From: Paenibacillus aceti
GTDB lineage: Bacteria; Bacillota; Bacilli; Paenibacillales; Paenibacillaceae
NCBI RefSeq assembly: GCF_003614185.1
Contig: NZ_KZ987724.1
Location: 1,356,159 to 1,420,158 of the forward strand
DNA: 64,000 nt
Direction: 5' to 3'
Positions 8,174 through 17,693 of the stretch are shown piece by piece; the stretch's first letter is position 1, and each line of letters opens with the position of its first letter. The position numbers and the translations under genes are program-made. The notes under the pieces were generated by a model. The model saw only the letters and a list, made by a program, of their open reading frames with translations. It was not told the origin of the DNA and made no database searches.

Positions 8174-8950
8174 TTGTATTGGTATAAGAGAAAACGTAAA
8201 AAGAGCAAAATGATTGTTGCTGTTTCTGTGGTTGTTTTTCTTATTGGCTCACTATTTGCTGCTTCGTATTATAAATTCAATGTTTCGTTGCTGCAGCGTG
8301 AAATGTTCCATTTAGTATCTATATACATAGAGAATAAGCAACTGAAAAAGTCAATTGAATTCCTCAAAATTCAAGATATGGATTTAAATATGATGGAATC
8401 TGAAAATAAGCAATTAGTCAAAGCTTCTAAAGCAAAAAAACAGTTGCCTCCTTCTTATTCATATTCAATCGCTAGAATTATTGATTATATACCTCCGATA
8501 GAAAACAACATCCCCGTTGAATCAATTATCATCGATCTTGGTAAGTTAGATGGAGTAAAAGAGAATGATTCTGTTATATCCCTCGATCAGGATCTAATAG
8601 GTGTTGTTACAGAGATAAAGAACCATACATCTACCATACAACTAATAAATTCAGGGGAATTCTTAAAAAATCAAGGGATATCGGTGAAAGTAGGGGACCA
8701 TTCAACAATTGGAGTTCTAGAATATGATCTTCTAGAGAATACAGCAGTTATTAATAAAATTTCGAAAGATAGTAAAATAAATGTAAATGACAGCGTTAAA
8801 ACAAATGGAGGAAATGAATCAAAGTATCCTGCAGGTTTTAGTCTTGGAACGATCAGTTCCGTATCAACCAATCGCTTTGGTTTGTCGCTTCAAGCAACCG
8901 TTGAATTATCCCCATTACCGAATGATATATATGTTTTTATAGTTCATTGA
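8174..8950 (+). CDS. Orphan MreC-like cell-shape protein
   Basis: This 258-residue bitopic protein has a strongly basic N-terminus (YWYKRKRKKSK), one membrane span (about residues 14-32) and a coiled-coil stretch to about residue 90. Two beta-rich modules then read like MreC: a G-x-x-x-G-V-x-E-N-D-type segment, GVVTEI, and PAGFSLGTISSV near the end. MreC anchors the elongation machinery outside the membrane. The start chosen is a TTG preceded by AAAGGGG; the frame is open to 8087 but lacks a ribosome-binding site there. mreB and mreD are absent nearby, so this is probably a divergent accessory copy. Confidence 0.7.
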   Translation: MYWYKRKRKKSKMIVAVSVVVFLIGSLFAASYYKFNVSLLQREMFHLVSIYIENKQLKKSIEFLKIQDMDLNMMESENKQLVKASKAKKQLPPSYSYSIARIIDYIPPIENNIPVESIIIDLGKLDGVKENDSVISLDQDLIGVVTEIKNHTSTIQLINSGEFLKNQGISVKVGDHSTIGVLEYDLLENTAVINKISKDSKINVNDSVKTNGGNESKYPAGFSLGTISSVSTNRFGLSLQATVELSPLPNDIYVFIVH

Positions 8951-8996
8951 TATTTGTCAAGAACCCAAAAAGGGTATAAGATCGACCCTTAAAAAT

Positions 8997-9027
8997 AAGC
9001 CCGCCGCTCTTTTCAAGCGGCGGGCTT
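8997..9027. terminator. Bidirectional terminator between convergent genes
   Basis: An 11-bp GC-rich stem (AAGCCCGCCGC/GCGGCGGGCTT) with a 9-base loop has an A-rich run on its left, so the minus strand has a T-tract. It lies between the MreC-like gene and the monooxygenase gene. Confidence 0.85.
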
Positions 9028-9049
9028 CCTACTCATCTAAATCCTGGGT

Positions 9050-10399
9050 TTACGGTTGTAGCTGCCAGAGAGCGGGCACGTTGCTCGGCTCCCAACCCGG
9101 CAAGGAGGTATGGGCCTGGGTGCATTTGTACACCTTGCCGTTATAGGATACGAGTGCATTGACCGCATAAGCGGTATTGGGCTCCCATGGCGTTGCACTT
9201 GGACCGTCAGGCGTTGACACCGTCACAGCATTGCTGTCGCCAGATTCGTTGTTCGACGGGTCGTAAGCGCGGACCGTAAACGTATATTGCGAGTTCGGTG
9301 ACAAACCGGTAACGACCTTCTCGGTTGCCGTTCCAGTGATGGTAGCGATGACCGTATTGCCGTTGTAAATCCGGTAACCCGCGATGCCGGAAGCATCTGT
9401 GGATGCATTCCACATCAACGTAACTGACGTTGACGTCGGGGTTCCCATCACATGCAAGCCGGTCGGATTGGTCGGCGGCGTCACGTCAACCGGAAGCTCC
9501 GTGGTCGTAAACTGGACACTATTGCTGGACGGCGATCGATTGCCGGAAGCGTCGAACGCCTTCACAGCTAAGTTATAAGTCGTGCCCGCCAATAGATTGG
9601 TGAGATTGGCGCTCGTCTGACTAGCAGGCACAGTGGCGATGACATTGACGCCGTTGTACACCTCATAACCCGTGACGGCAATGTTGTCCGTCGAGGCCCC
9701 CCAAGTCAGCGTAGCCGTCGTTGTGCCCACGTTGCTGACCTCCAAATTAGTCGGCGCCGTAGGCGCAATGCTGTCGCCAGGACCAAATTGAGCATCGATG
9801 ACGACGTACCAGGCATTTTGAGTATCCGCGATATCCCACACGCCGAGGATGACATGATAACCGTCTCTTTGCGGTACGTTGCAGGAATGGGTTAACGTGG
9901 CCGGCGGTTGCTGACCATTCCCGTTAATTGTACAGAACGGAGTCAGATCAAACTGGGCGCGGGTCAACGGTGCATTGGGATTCCAATCCGGCTTGGTGAT
10001 GAAATAACGGTAGCTTGTCGTGGCATGACGAGCGGTAAAATTCCAAGTAAAGTTATTGGTGCCGCTCGTCATGTTCACCTTGTTCCAGCGCGTAGCTGAT
10101 TGTTGGTCAAGCTGAGCGAAGCCGGCAAGACCGGCGCTAGCGATTTTACCGTCAGGGGGTCCGGCAGCAGGAAAGCCTTTCGGCCCTTCCAGGCTCTGAG
10201 GTTCATAGATGATCGGGCCGCAGTTGGTATTCAATCCGTTTTTACACTGGATCGCGCGGCTGGCCGGGTCATTAATATATCCGTGGGCTGACACGATCTT
10301 CGAGAACGCGAACGTACAAGCAAATACGAGCAACAATCCGCCGCCGATCAGCATTAATCGCTGGATGAAACGGGAATCCAAACGGGTTTGAAACATCAT
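9050..10399 (-). CDS. Secreted AA10 lytic polysaccharide monooxygenase with FnIII and CBM5/12 modules
   Basis: This 449-residue copper enzyme cleaves chitin or cellulose oxidatively. A signal peptide ends at FSKIVSA, leaving the histidine of HGYINDP as mature residue 1, the first copper ligand. The second histidine of the brace is in [10 protein letters not shown], and the axial aromatic is in VVIDAQF. After the AA10 domain (about residues 39-205) come two fibronectin type III repeats (about 215-300 and 308-395) and a CBM5/12-type module with WEPNTAY and [17 protein letters not shown] lies six bases before the ATG at 10399; an in-frame ATG further up overlaps that site. Chitin is the likeliest substrate. 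Confidence 0.93.
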   Translation of the reverse strand: MMFQTRLDSRFIQRLMLIGGGLLLVFACTFAFSKIVSAHGYINDPASRAIQCKNGLNTNCGPIIYEPQSLEGPKGFPAAGPPDGKIASAGLAGFAQLDQQSATRWNKVNMTSGTNNFTWNFTARHATTSYRYFITKPDWNPNAPLTRAQFDLTPFCTINGNGQQPPATLTHSCNVPQRDGYHVILGVWDIADTQNAWYVVIDAQFGPGDSIAPTAPTNLEVSNVGTTTATLTWGASTDNIAVTGYEVYNGVNVIATVPASQTSANLTNLLAGTTYNLAVKAFDASGNRSPSSNSVQFTTTELPVDVTPPTNPTGLHVMGTPTSTSVTLMWNASTDASGIAGYRIYNGNTVIATITGTATEKVVTGLSPNSQYTFTVRAYDPSNNESGDSNAVTVSTPDGPSATPWEPNTAYAVNALVSYNGKVYKCTQAHTSLPGWEPSNVPALWQLQP

Positions 10400-11016
10400 C
10401 ACATTACCTCCCATGATTTGGTTTGGTCATCATGTGCCTTTCATTTTTCGACACCATCTTTGCCGCGATCCTTTAAGTTCCCTCCTCTCTTCAATATGAT
10501 CCTGCCAAGGCTGTGCACAACCGTTAACGTGGGGGCATCCGCTCCTTTTTAAGCCGATTTATATAAACTCTAAGGAGCTTATATACTCGTACAAAGTCAT
10601 GAAAAGCAATACCAATCACATTGTGAGAAGCATAAACAAGCGAGTTGGAAATCTTCATGGGAAGGTGAATTAAGCGTTTACAATTCTGCTCTCCTATATA
10701 GAATCAGCTATATAATCTGCCAACTAATGCTGACATTCATAGCTCGCAACTATGCAGGGATCAAAACCAAAAGTACACCCATGAGTAAAGTATGGAGGGG
10801 ATTAACATCATATCTCAAAATGGAGGAATCTATATAGATAGGTATAATAGAGTTTTGTCACCATTGGAGTCGTGTTAGCGGAGTGTCATAAAGCCAAGTA
10901 AAGTAGATTTATGGGGCTGACAGAAAAGAAAGATATACTATAGTAAATGATGTATATATTATTAAATAATAACCATTTCTTGTCAAGATTTATTATCAAA
11001 TAGCACTTGGTAAATG
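10400..11016. other. Intergenic region between monooxygenase and collagenase
   Basis: About 620 bases lie between the 5' end of the monooxygenase gene and the terminator of the collagenase gene. I see no convincing gene. The segment should contain the monooxygenase promoter; the AT-rich 10930-10990 stretch is the most promoter-like part, but I cannot place -35 and -10 elements with confidence. Confidence 0.5.
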
Positions 11017-11055
11017 CAAAAAAAAGCGTGCCGCTCATTCAAGAGTGACACACTT
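11017..11055 (-). terminator. Terminator of the collagenase gene
   Basis: An imperfect stem pairing AGTGTG...CTC with GAG...CACGCT is followed on the minus strand by eight T residues. It lies about 55 bases after the collagenase stop codon. Confidence 0.8.
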
Positions 11056-11109
11056 TTCAGGTTACAATAGCACTCCGGTAACCTACTTACCGGTTTATGA
11101 ATTTAAATA

Positions 11110-14100
11110 CTATTGAATTTGGAGCTTGTAGCGTACATCCTCATCGGCATATTTATATACATACAAATGATACCGACCAGGCCCCGCCTCGACTTGACCC
11201 TTCATCCAATTTCCGTCTATATCAACAGGATACAGAACCTGCTGATTATCGCCCTCGCGGTACAACACCCAGTTTACGTGTTCGCCCTGTTGCTTCTCCA
11301 ATCCAATGTTCAACGAGGTCGATTTTTCCAAGTCAATCATAAATACATCCTGTTTGTCGTCTCCTTCAAGCGTTCCATTTACTATTCGGCCTAATGGTAC
11401 CGGTCCGTTAGCCATGTCAGGCGCATCATTCGGTTCAGTCTCCTCAAATAGAGATAGCTCTGATTCAGGCTGTTGCTGCGCATCCGACTTAACAGACAGA
11501 CGGTACGACTGATCTCCATCTGCTACCGCATATACATGCAAATAATAGATTCCCGGCTCGGAAACTGATATGGAGCCAGCTAAGCTGTTCCCTACCATTT
11601 TAGTTGGATAGGCCTTATAATTATCTGGGTCAGACTCATGGAAAAGCACCCAAGCTACTCCCCGTGTCTGCGCTGATTCCAATTCGATCGTCCATTCCCC
11701 CACCTGCTTCGCGTTAAAACGGTAAATATCCAGCGCATCTGTATTACTCACTTTACCGGAAACCGTTTTTCCTGTATCGTCGAGCCGGATAGCTGTTTTC
11801 CATGTGTCGTTCGGTTCACGATCCACAGGTTCTTGTTGATCGCCGTCATGATTCCCGCTGTTGTCTTCGTTACCGTTTCCGGAATTGGCGCCATCGCCCG
11901 GCAATGTAACATCCCCGCCGTCTGCACCTTCTGGAAGCTTGCCATTGAACACAACTTCATATTCAAAATTGCCTTCATCATTAACGCGATAATTAGTAAA
12001 ATATGCAGTAAGCGTTTTGTACCCATTCCATGGTTTATCCGATAAGGTTTGCAAGAAGCCATCCGTCAACTGGTTCATTGTCTGCCAGTCTTGTTCTATT
12101 CCTGCAGAAGCACCGCCGACATAAGTGCCGCGCAGCTCGTACGACTTGAACAAGCCAGAATTACTTTTCTTAACGCTTCTGTTGCCCAGCTCAGCCACGT
12201 TCGTGATCTCATCGTAAATTTCAATTTCCGGCTTCTGCTCCACTGCTTGCAAATAGTCGTCAGACACCAGCGGTACCGACAATTCATCGTAACGTGCGAC
12301 CTTCTCACCAATGGAGCGTTGGTACGATTCGTTCATGCGCGCATCGCCGCTAATGGAAGTGAGCTCATGCTCGTAAGCATTCGCATCATTGTATCTGATC
12401 GCGCGATGAATCCGATCCATGGCCGAGAAATCATGATGATATAAATAATCATATAGTGCAAAGGAATAATTATAAAATTGCCACGATCCATAGTTCGAAT
12501 TTACCGTATCCGACACAGTGAAGCGCTGCTCCGACTCGTCAGCCACCAAATAGCCGACAACCGACTTGCGAGGCTGAATTCCCTCCATTCGCGTAGCGCC
12601 AGCGAAGAATTCAGCTCCCCCTTCGTCGAACCATTGCATGCGTCCGCCTCGATACAACGGCCCTTGGCCAAACATGCCCGGTACCTCAAAGCGTGCTTGC
12701 AAATAATGGGTGAACTCGTGCCGGAACAACTCTTCCAAACTATAAATGCTTTGCTCTTCCGTGCGATCAAATGTAAAGAAGGTGCCATCCCCTTCGATGT
12801 AAATGCCGCCGTTGTCCGTATCATATCCGTATAAAAACCGGTTCATTTTATATTCATCTGGACTGTTATAAATAACGATCGTCAGCACATCGTCTGGATT
12901 TCCCGCCTCTAATGGCTGGTCATTGCCGATGACCCGGTGGAATTGGGCCTTCACTTCTTTCGCCGCCCAATACAGGCGTTGGAGCTGCTCTTGGGTCAAT
13001 TGGCCGCCCACCTGGAACACAAACTGGCCATCATCGAATTCAACTCGCTGCGGCAAATAATGTTTCTTCCCGAGCTGCTTCAGTTCGTCTATATCAACCC
13101 GGTTGCCGTAAGCGTCCTCCCCATCGTAATTCTGTGAAATCTGATCAGCTGCAACGAAATAGAGCTCCCCCAGCTTCGGATTCGTCTGCATAACGCTCGT
13201 CAGCACCTGGTTCGCTTTCTGCGGGTCGCTATGATAATGCCCGAGCGTACCAGTATAGTAAATCGCATTGCTGGTCAACCATTTCCTATCCTCTGCTGTG
13301 GAACCTTCGCTCCCCAGACGGAATAATTGCTCCAAATATCCGTCGATGTTTTCCTTGAATTCGGCCTTCTGATCCGGTTCGATCATGCGATACATCAGAA
13401 CATATCCAATGCCCTGGATTACGTCGTAGAAGGCCTTTCCCGATAAAAAATTACCACCCAATTGCTCTTGGCGATCCGTAAAGTCTGACAAAAGTCCGGT
13501 TAACCGGTTGATGATATATGTATCGGCTGTGACGTTAGAAATCAGTCTGCCCGTTGATGAAATCACCGAATGCTGCACTTCATTTCCCCAAGTAAAGGAA
13601 GGATTATCTACAATCGCCTTCATGGCAGGCAGCATCTTCTCACGGAAATCCAACTCATTAAGGCGACTTAGCTCCTTATTGTAATACCCCAGGTACACAC
13701 CGGAACGCAGTACCTCTACCAGCGTTGGAATGCCTTGTATATCCTCGGTCGTAAATCGTCTGCCGCTTTCCTCCAGCCGATCAATGATCGCTTGCATACG
13801 ATTCTCGTCCGAATAAAAACGCTGGGTATCCTCATTCAATTTGAACAACTCAGGGATCTTCTCCCACTCAATGCTTACAAGCAGATCTGTAAGCTCCTCA
13901 TACGACATTGCATTCAAATATGCCATGCTGTATGTCGATCGCTCGCTTGAGCTTGAGCTCGTCAAGGCTCTAGTCTGCGACTCCATAATCCCTGAAACTT
14001 CAGACTGTTCCGCAATCGGTAGACTCCCATCGAAGTCGAACGGTAAATCAGTTGCAGAAGGATCTTGCTGTGCGATTACATTGCGATATCCAGAGTGAAC

Positions 14101-14268
14101 GGCGTCTTCCCTAACGTTCCATCCTCGCTCTTCAGCCGCAGCGAAGCCCGCTGTACTCCCCGCTGCGACAGTGGCCGCCAACATAATCGAAGACCACTTC
14201 ATCCATGCCCGTTGTTTCATCTGTTGTTTCTTCAGTTGCTTTTTCTGCTTTTTCGTCATTTGTTTCAT
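11110..14268 (-). CDS. Secreted M9 collagenase with two PPC-type C-terminal domains
   Basis: This 1052-residue zinc metalloprotease belongs to the bacterial collagenase family (ColG/ColH type). A very basic start (about 20 Lys/Gln-rich residues) precedes a signal peptide ending near AGFAAAEE. The activator domain follows, then the catalytic domain with H517-EFT-H521 and the third zinc ligand E549 in WFDEGGAEFF. That is a 32-residue spacing from the first histidine, as in ColG. Residues about 835-940 and 955-1052 are two pre-peptidase C-terminal beta-sandwich domains joined by a Gly/Asn/Asp-rich linker (about 805-835). It degrades collagen outside the cell; no PKD domain is evident. Confidence 0.94.
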   Translation of the reverse strand: MKQMTKKQKKQLKKQQMKQRAWMKWSSIMLAATVAAGSTAGFAAAEERGWNVREDAVHSGYRNVIAQQDPSATDLPFDFDGSLPIAEQSEVSGIMESQTRALTSSSSSERSTYSMAYLNAMSYEELTDLLVSIEWEKIPELFKLNEDTQRFYSDENRMQAIIDRLEESGRRFTTEDIQGIPTLVEVLRSGVYLGYYNKELSRLNELDFREKMLPAMKAIVDNPSFTWGNEVQHSVISSTGRLISNVTADTYIINRLTGLLSDFTDRQEQLGGNFLSGKAFYDVIQGIGYVLMYRMIEPDQKAEFKENIDGYLEQLFRLGSEGSTAEDRKWLTSNAIYYTGTLGHYHSDPQKANQVLTSVMQTNPKLGELYFVAADQISQNYDGEDAYGNRVDIDELKQLGKKHYLPQRVEFDDGQFVFQVGGQLTQEQLQRLYWAAKEVKAQFHRVIGNDQPLEAGNPDDVLTIVIYNSPDEYKMNRFLYGYDTDNGGIYIEGDGTFFTFDRTEEQSIYSLEELFRHEFTHYLQARFEVPGMFGQGPLYRGGRMQWFDEGGAEFFAGATRMEGIQPRKSVVGYLVADESEQRFTVSDTVNSNYGSWQFYNYSFALYDYLYHHDFSAMDRIHRAIRYNDANAYEHELTSISGDARMNESYQRSIGEKVARYDELSVPLVSDDYLQAVEQKPEIEIYDEITNVAELGNRSVKKSNSGLFKSYELRGTYVGGASAGIEQDWQTMNQLTDGFLQTLSDKPWNGYKTLTAYFTNYRVNDEGNFEYEVVFNGKLPEGADGGDVTLPGDGANSGNGNEDNSGNHDGDQQEPVDREPNDTWKTAIRLDDTGKTVSGKVSNTDALDIYRFNAKQVGEWTIELESAQTRGVAWVLFHESDPDNYKAYPTKMVGNSLAGSISVSEPGIYYLHVYAVADGDQSYRLSVKSDAQQQPESELSLFEETEPNDAPDMANGPVPLGRIVNGTLEGDDKQDVFMIDLEKSTSLNIGLEKQQGEHVNWVLYREGDNQQVLYPVDIDGNWMKGQVEAGPGRYHLYVYKYADEDVRYKLQIQ

Positions 14269-14479
14269 CTGCAGTTATCTCCCTTGTGCGAATTTGTGTA
14301 CGTCCACGATAGATGAACGATAATTCTAATATCGGCGTGACACAGAGCTGCAGTCATACGGCTAAATTCCTGTTTTTTCCCGTGGATAGTCCTTTCGGAT
14401 CAGTAATATACTCCAAAAATAGGGACTTTCTCCCTTGGCAAATTACCCCTTTTATTCTGGAATTTCGTATCGTTAAACT

Positions 14480-14504
14480 AAAAAAAGCCGCGATTTCCGC
14501 GACT
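14480..14504 (-). terminator. Terminator of the AraC-family gene
   Basis: A hairpin of the GTCGCGG/CCGCGGC type is followed on the minus strand by seven T residues, 63 bases downstream of the regulator gene. It closely resembles the terminator at 1366-1390. Confidence 0.8.
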
Positions 14505-14566
14505 CCTTCTGAATATGGTCAGTGGCTGCTTTCAAAGTGCATTTGCTATTGTTCCAGATTATTGTC

Positions 14567-15448
14567 TCACTTCGTATTTTGCTTTCTCCACGCCTTCGGC
14601 GTCATCCCAATCATTTTTTTGAAGACCGTTGAAAAATGCTGACTAGTCTTGAAGCCTAGTTCCATGGCGATATCCGTTATGGACATCTCCGATTCCTTCA
14701 ACACTTGACATGCATAATCCATGCGAACTCGTTCCATATACGCAGTAGGAGATTGTCCATTCGTTTCTCGGAACACGCGATAGAAATGCGACTCGCTTAA
14801 CCCCATCTCTTCCGCAAGCTGTCCGATTGTATATCGTTCAAATGGATTTTGTAGAAGTCTTTCTTTCAGCTGCAATGTGTAGGTATGCATGTTTGGAGAT
14901 TGTACAACATGCTGCGGATGATGCAGAATATGCAGCAAAAGCTCCAAGACGTAATGACGAAGCTGAAATTCAAGTAATTCCGTATGCTGCTGCTGTTGAA
15001 GAAGCTGTTTCAAGCGTTTGAAATAGATGACAATATCTTTACTGACTAATTGTACGCGAGGACAGTTTTGTATCCATTTGACGAAGATCTGTCGCTCCTC
15101 CTCTTGGAGTCCGAACCATTCTTTCTCCTGAGCTGGATCCCGAATAATCATCCACCAAATGGTGGACGGCCCAATATAGTCAAAGCTGGCACGATGTCGT
15201 TCACCTGGTCTTGTATGAATGATATGCTGAGCATTCGTACTGTAAGGTTCTTCTCCTACTTCCCAATCAACCGCTCCCTGATCAACATAGACAAACTCGT
15301 AGGCATCTTCATGCATATGACTCGTCAAAGGTGTTGCTTTGCTGAAATGATCATATCCCAAGAGAACTAAATCCTCAACACGAGCCGCCGGGCCGTGTTC
15401 CCAATCTGCAAAGTATACCCATCGTTCATTTTTGATATGTTCTGTCAC
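14567..15448 (-). CDS. AraC-family regulator with cupin sensor domain
   Basis: The N-terminal half is a cupin-like ligand pocket (HMHEDAYEFVYVDQG region) and the C-terminal about 100 residues carry two AraC helix-turn-helix motifs (IGQLAEEMGLSESHFYRVFRE and the ITDIAMELGFKTSQHFSTVF segment). It is divergent from the DUF5054/GH38 pair and separated by a short gap, so it probably regulates those genes in response to a sugar. The frame opens at a TTG at 15511 without a ribosome-binding site. I prefer the GTG at 15448, which has AGAGG upstream but at a long spacing; the start is uncertain. Confidence 0.88.
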   Translation of the reverse strand: MTEHIKNERWVYFADWEHGPAARVEDLVLLGYDHFSKATPLTSHMHEDAYEFVYVDQGAVDWEVGEEPYSTNAQHIIHTRPGERHRASFDYIGPSTIWWMIIRDPAQEKEWFGLQEEERQIFVKWIQNCPRVQLVSKDIVIYFKRLKQLLQQQQHTELLEFQLRHYVLELLLHILHHPQHVVQSPNMHTYTLQLKERLLQNPFERYTIGQLAEEMGLSESHFYRVFRETNGQSPTAYMERVRMDYACQVLKESEMSITDIAMELGFKTSQHFSTVFKKMIGMTPKAWRKQNTK

Positions 15449-15568
15449 CCTATTACACAACCTCTGCAAGTATATGTTTCTGATCCTATTAGATATAAAT
15501 CGGAAAGTCAAATGAGATAAATTTTAATACAATGAGGGCGTAATCATCAGGAAGGAGCGATACGCTTG

Positions 15569-17674
15569 ATGAAAGACCGAGTACAAATTCACGTTATATT
15601 TAAGACACATTTGGACATTGGCTACACGGATCTCGCACAAAACGTTACGGATCGCTATATGAAATTGTTCTTCCCAAAAGCAATACAAACAGCGGAATAT
15701 TTCGATAAGCATCCAGAAAAAGGTTCTTTTATCTGGACTACTGGCTCTTGGTTAATCCATCATCTATTGAAGCATGGAACCGCCGAGGAAAAGCAACGAG
15801 CAGAAGAAGCGATAGCCAAAGACTATTTAAGATGGCATGGGCTTCCTTTCACCACCTATACCGAGTTATATGATAGCGAATTGCTCGATTATAGCATTCA
15901 AATGGCAATGCGGCTTGATGAACGATTTGGCAAACATACGATCGCAGCCAAGATGACCGATGTTCCGGGGCATACCCGCTCCTTAGTCACGCATATGGCG
16001 AAGGCTGGATTGAAGTATTTGCATCTAGGTGTCAATCCATCTAGCCATGTTCCCCATGTCCCTGAAATGTTCCTATGGCGAAATACAGACGGCTCTGAAA
16101 TTGTTGTCCATTATAGTAAAGATTACGGCACAACTTTTGAAATAGAAGGATTGAATGATGTTCTTTACTTCGCGCACACCCATGATAACCATGGACCTTC
16201 CACGGTCGAGCAGATTGAGGCAGAATTCGCACAGCTGCAAGCGGCGTATCCGCATGCCGAGATTAAAGCTTCTACTTTAGATCAATATGCCGAAAAGGTA
16301 TGGGCCATTCGCGATGCCTTGCCTGTTGTGGAAGATGAAATCGGAGACAGCTGGATTCACGGCTCCTCCACTGACCCTTATAAATTGGCGTGCTACCGGG
16401 AATTACTTCGCTTAAAAAGCAAATGGCTACACGAAGGGCAATTGACGGCAAACGACGTAGAATACCACAATTTCTGTGATGAATTAATTATGATCCCTGA
16501 GCATACCTGGGGCGTAGATATCAAAAGATATCTTGCGGACTATGCCCATTATGATAAGGATGATTTTCAAAAAGCTAGAAAGCGTGACAAGGTTGATATT
16601 AGCCTGAATCCGTTGGAATATCGTTTTTACGAAATGAATTCACGTGCCGAAATGATCGAAATGTTCGGTGATGAAGCCGAAGATAAGCTGAATTCACGCT
16701 CCTTTAGTCTTATGGAGCGATCCTGGCAGGAGCAGCGTGAGTACCTGGATCAAGCGATTCAAGCACTTCACCCTGCACGGCAAGCTGAAGCGCAGGCTGC
16801 TTTACTCGCTTTAAAGCCTGCTCGCAACGAGCTTGCTGATGCAGCTAGTTTATCTAGTGATCAACCTTATGCATTAGGAGATTTTGAAGTTGTATTTGAG
16901 GATACTGGCGCTATCGTCGGACTCAAAGATGCTCAAGGTCGAGAATGGGCAGGACCTGACAATCTGATCGGATTATTCTCTTACGAAACCTATTCACAGG
17001 CGGACTATGAACGCTGGTATCGTGAATATCATGTAAGATGGAAATATACGCATGTATGGGCAACTGGAGACTTCGGCAAGCCAGGAATGGACTTAACTAA
17101 AGAATGGATTACACATGAAATTATAACTCCGAAGCTCTTGTCCTTACAGGCTGTCTATGGCGAAGATCAGGATGTCGTGCTTGCCAGCTTGCGTATGCCA
17201 AGAGCGGCATGGGAGCGCATGGGAGCTCCCAGAGAATTAACGCTGGAGTACGTCTTCAAGAAAAATACGCATTCACTGGAATGCAAGCTGCAATGGTTTG
17301 ACAAGGATGCCTATCGCCTTCCTGAAGCGACTTGGATGAGCTTTAATCCGATCGTTAACAATCCGAATCAATGGAAGCTGGACAAACTAGGACAACTCAT
17401 TTCACCTTTGGACGTTGTAAAAGGAGGAAATCGCAACATGCATGCCGTACAGCGAGGGATGTACTATGCAGCCGCTGATGGAAAGGTTCATATTGATACC
17501 TTGGATGCTGCCCTTGTATGTCCTGGAGAACCTCGCTTGGTTCAGTTTGATCATACTTTTGCTCCGCTCTCCGGGGGGATGCATGTGAATTTGCATAACA
17601 ATGTATGGGGTACGAACTTCCAAGCATGGTATGAAGAAGATGCTTTATTCCGTTTTAAGTTGATGATCCTGTAA
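15569..17674 (+). CDS. DUF5054 protein, GH38 alpha-mannosidase-like
   Basis: This 701-residue cytosolic protein is related to family 38 glycosidases. The metal-binding H-x-D motif is near the N-terminus (THLDIGYTD, H14/D16). A candidate nucleophile aspartate lies in KMTDVPGHTRS, further histidines in AHTHDNHGP, and the conserved PEHTWGVD segment follows. It lacks a signal peptide, so it would act on imported oligosaccharides. AAGGAG precedes a TTG-ATG pair; the ATG at 15569 is listed. The next gene follows after 19 bases. The exact substrate of the DUF5054 family is not established. Confidence 0.85.
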   Translation: MKDRVQIHVIFKTHLDIGYTDLAQNVTDRYMKLFFPKAIQTAEYFDKHPEKGSFIWTTGSWLIHHLLKHGTAEEKQRAEEAIAKDYLRWHGLPFTTYTELYDSELLDYSIQMAMRLDERFGKHTIAAKMTDVPGHTRSLVTHMAKAGLKYLHLGVNPSSHVPHVPEMFLWRNTDGSEIVVHYSKDYGTTFEIEGLNDVLYFAHTHDNHGPSTVEQIEAEFAQLQAAYPHAEIKASTLDQYAEKVWAIRDALPVVEDEIGDSWIHGSSTDPYKLACYRELLRLKSKWLHEGQLTANDVEYHNFCDELIMIPEHTWGVDIKRYLADYAHYDKDDFQKARKRDKVDISLNPLEYRFYEMNSRAEMIEMFGDEAEDKLNSRSFSLMERSWQEQREYLDQAIQALHPARQAEAQAALLALKPARNELADAASLSSDQPYALGDFEVVFEDTGAIVGLKDAQGREWAGPDNLIGLFSYETYSQADYERWYREYHVRWKYTHVWATGDFGKPGMDLTKEWITHEIITPKLLSLQAVYGEDQDVVLASLRMPRAAWERMGAPRELTLEYVFKKNTHSLECKLQWFDKDAYRLPEATWMSFNPIVNNPNQWKLDKLGQLISPLDVVKGGNRNMHAVQRGMYYAAADGKVHIDTLDAALVCPGEPRLVQFDHTFAPLSGGMHVNLHNNVWGTNFQAWYEEDALFRFKLMIL

Positions 17675-17693
17675 CTGCGAAAGGAGTTTGACT

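Noticed and set aside
12049-12444. 131-codon plus-strand frame
   Set aside because: It is antisense to the collagenase catalytic region, lacks a ribosome-binding site and has no recognisable motif; the collagenase frame explains it.
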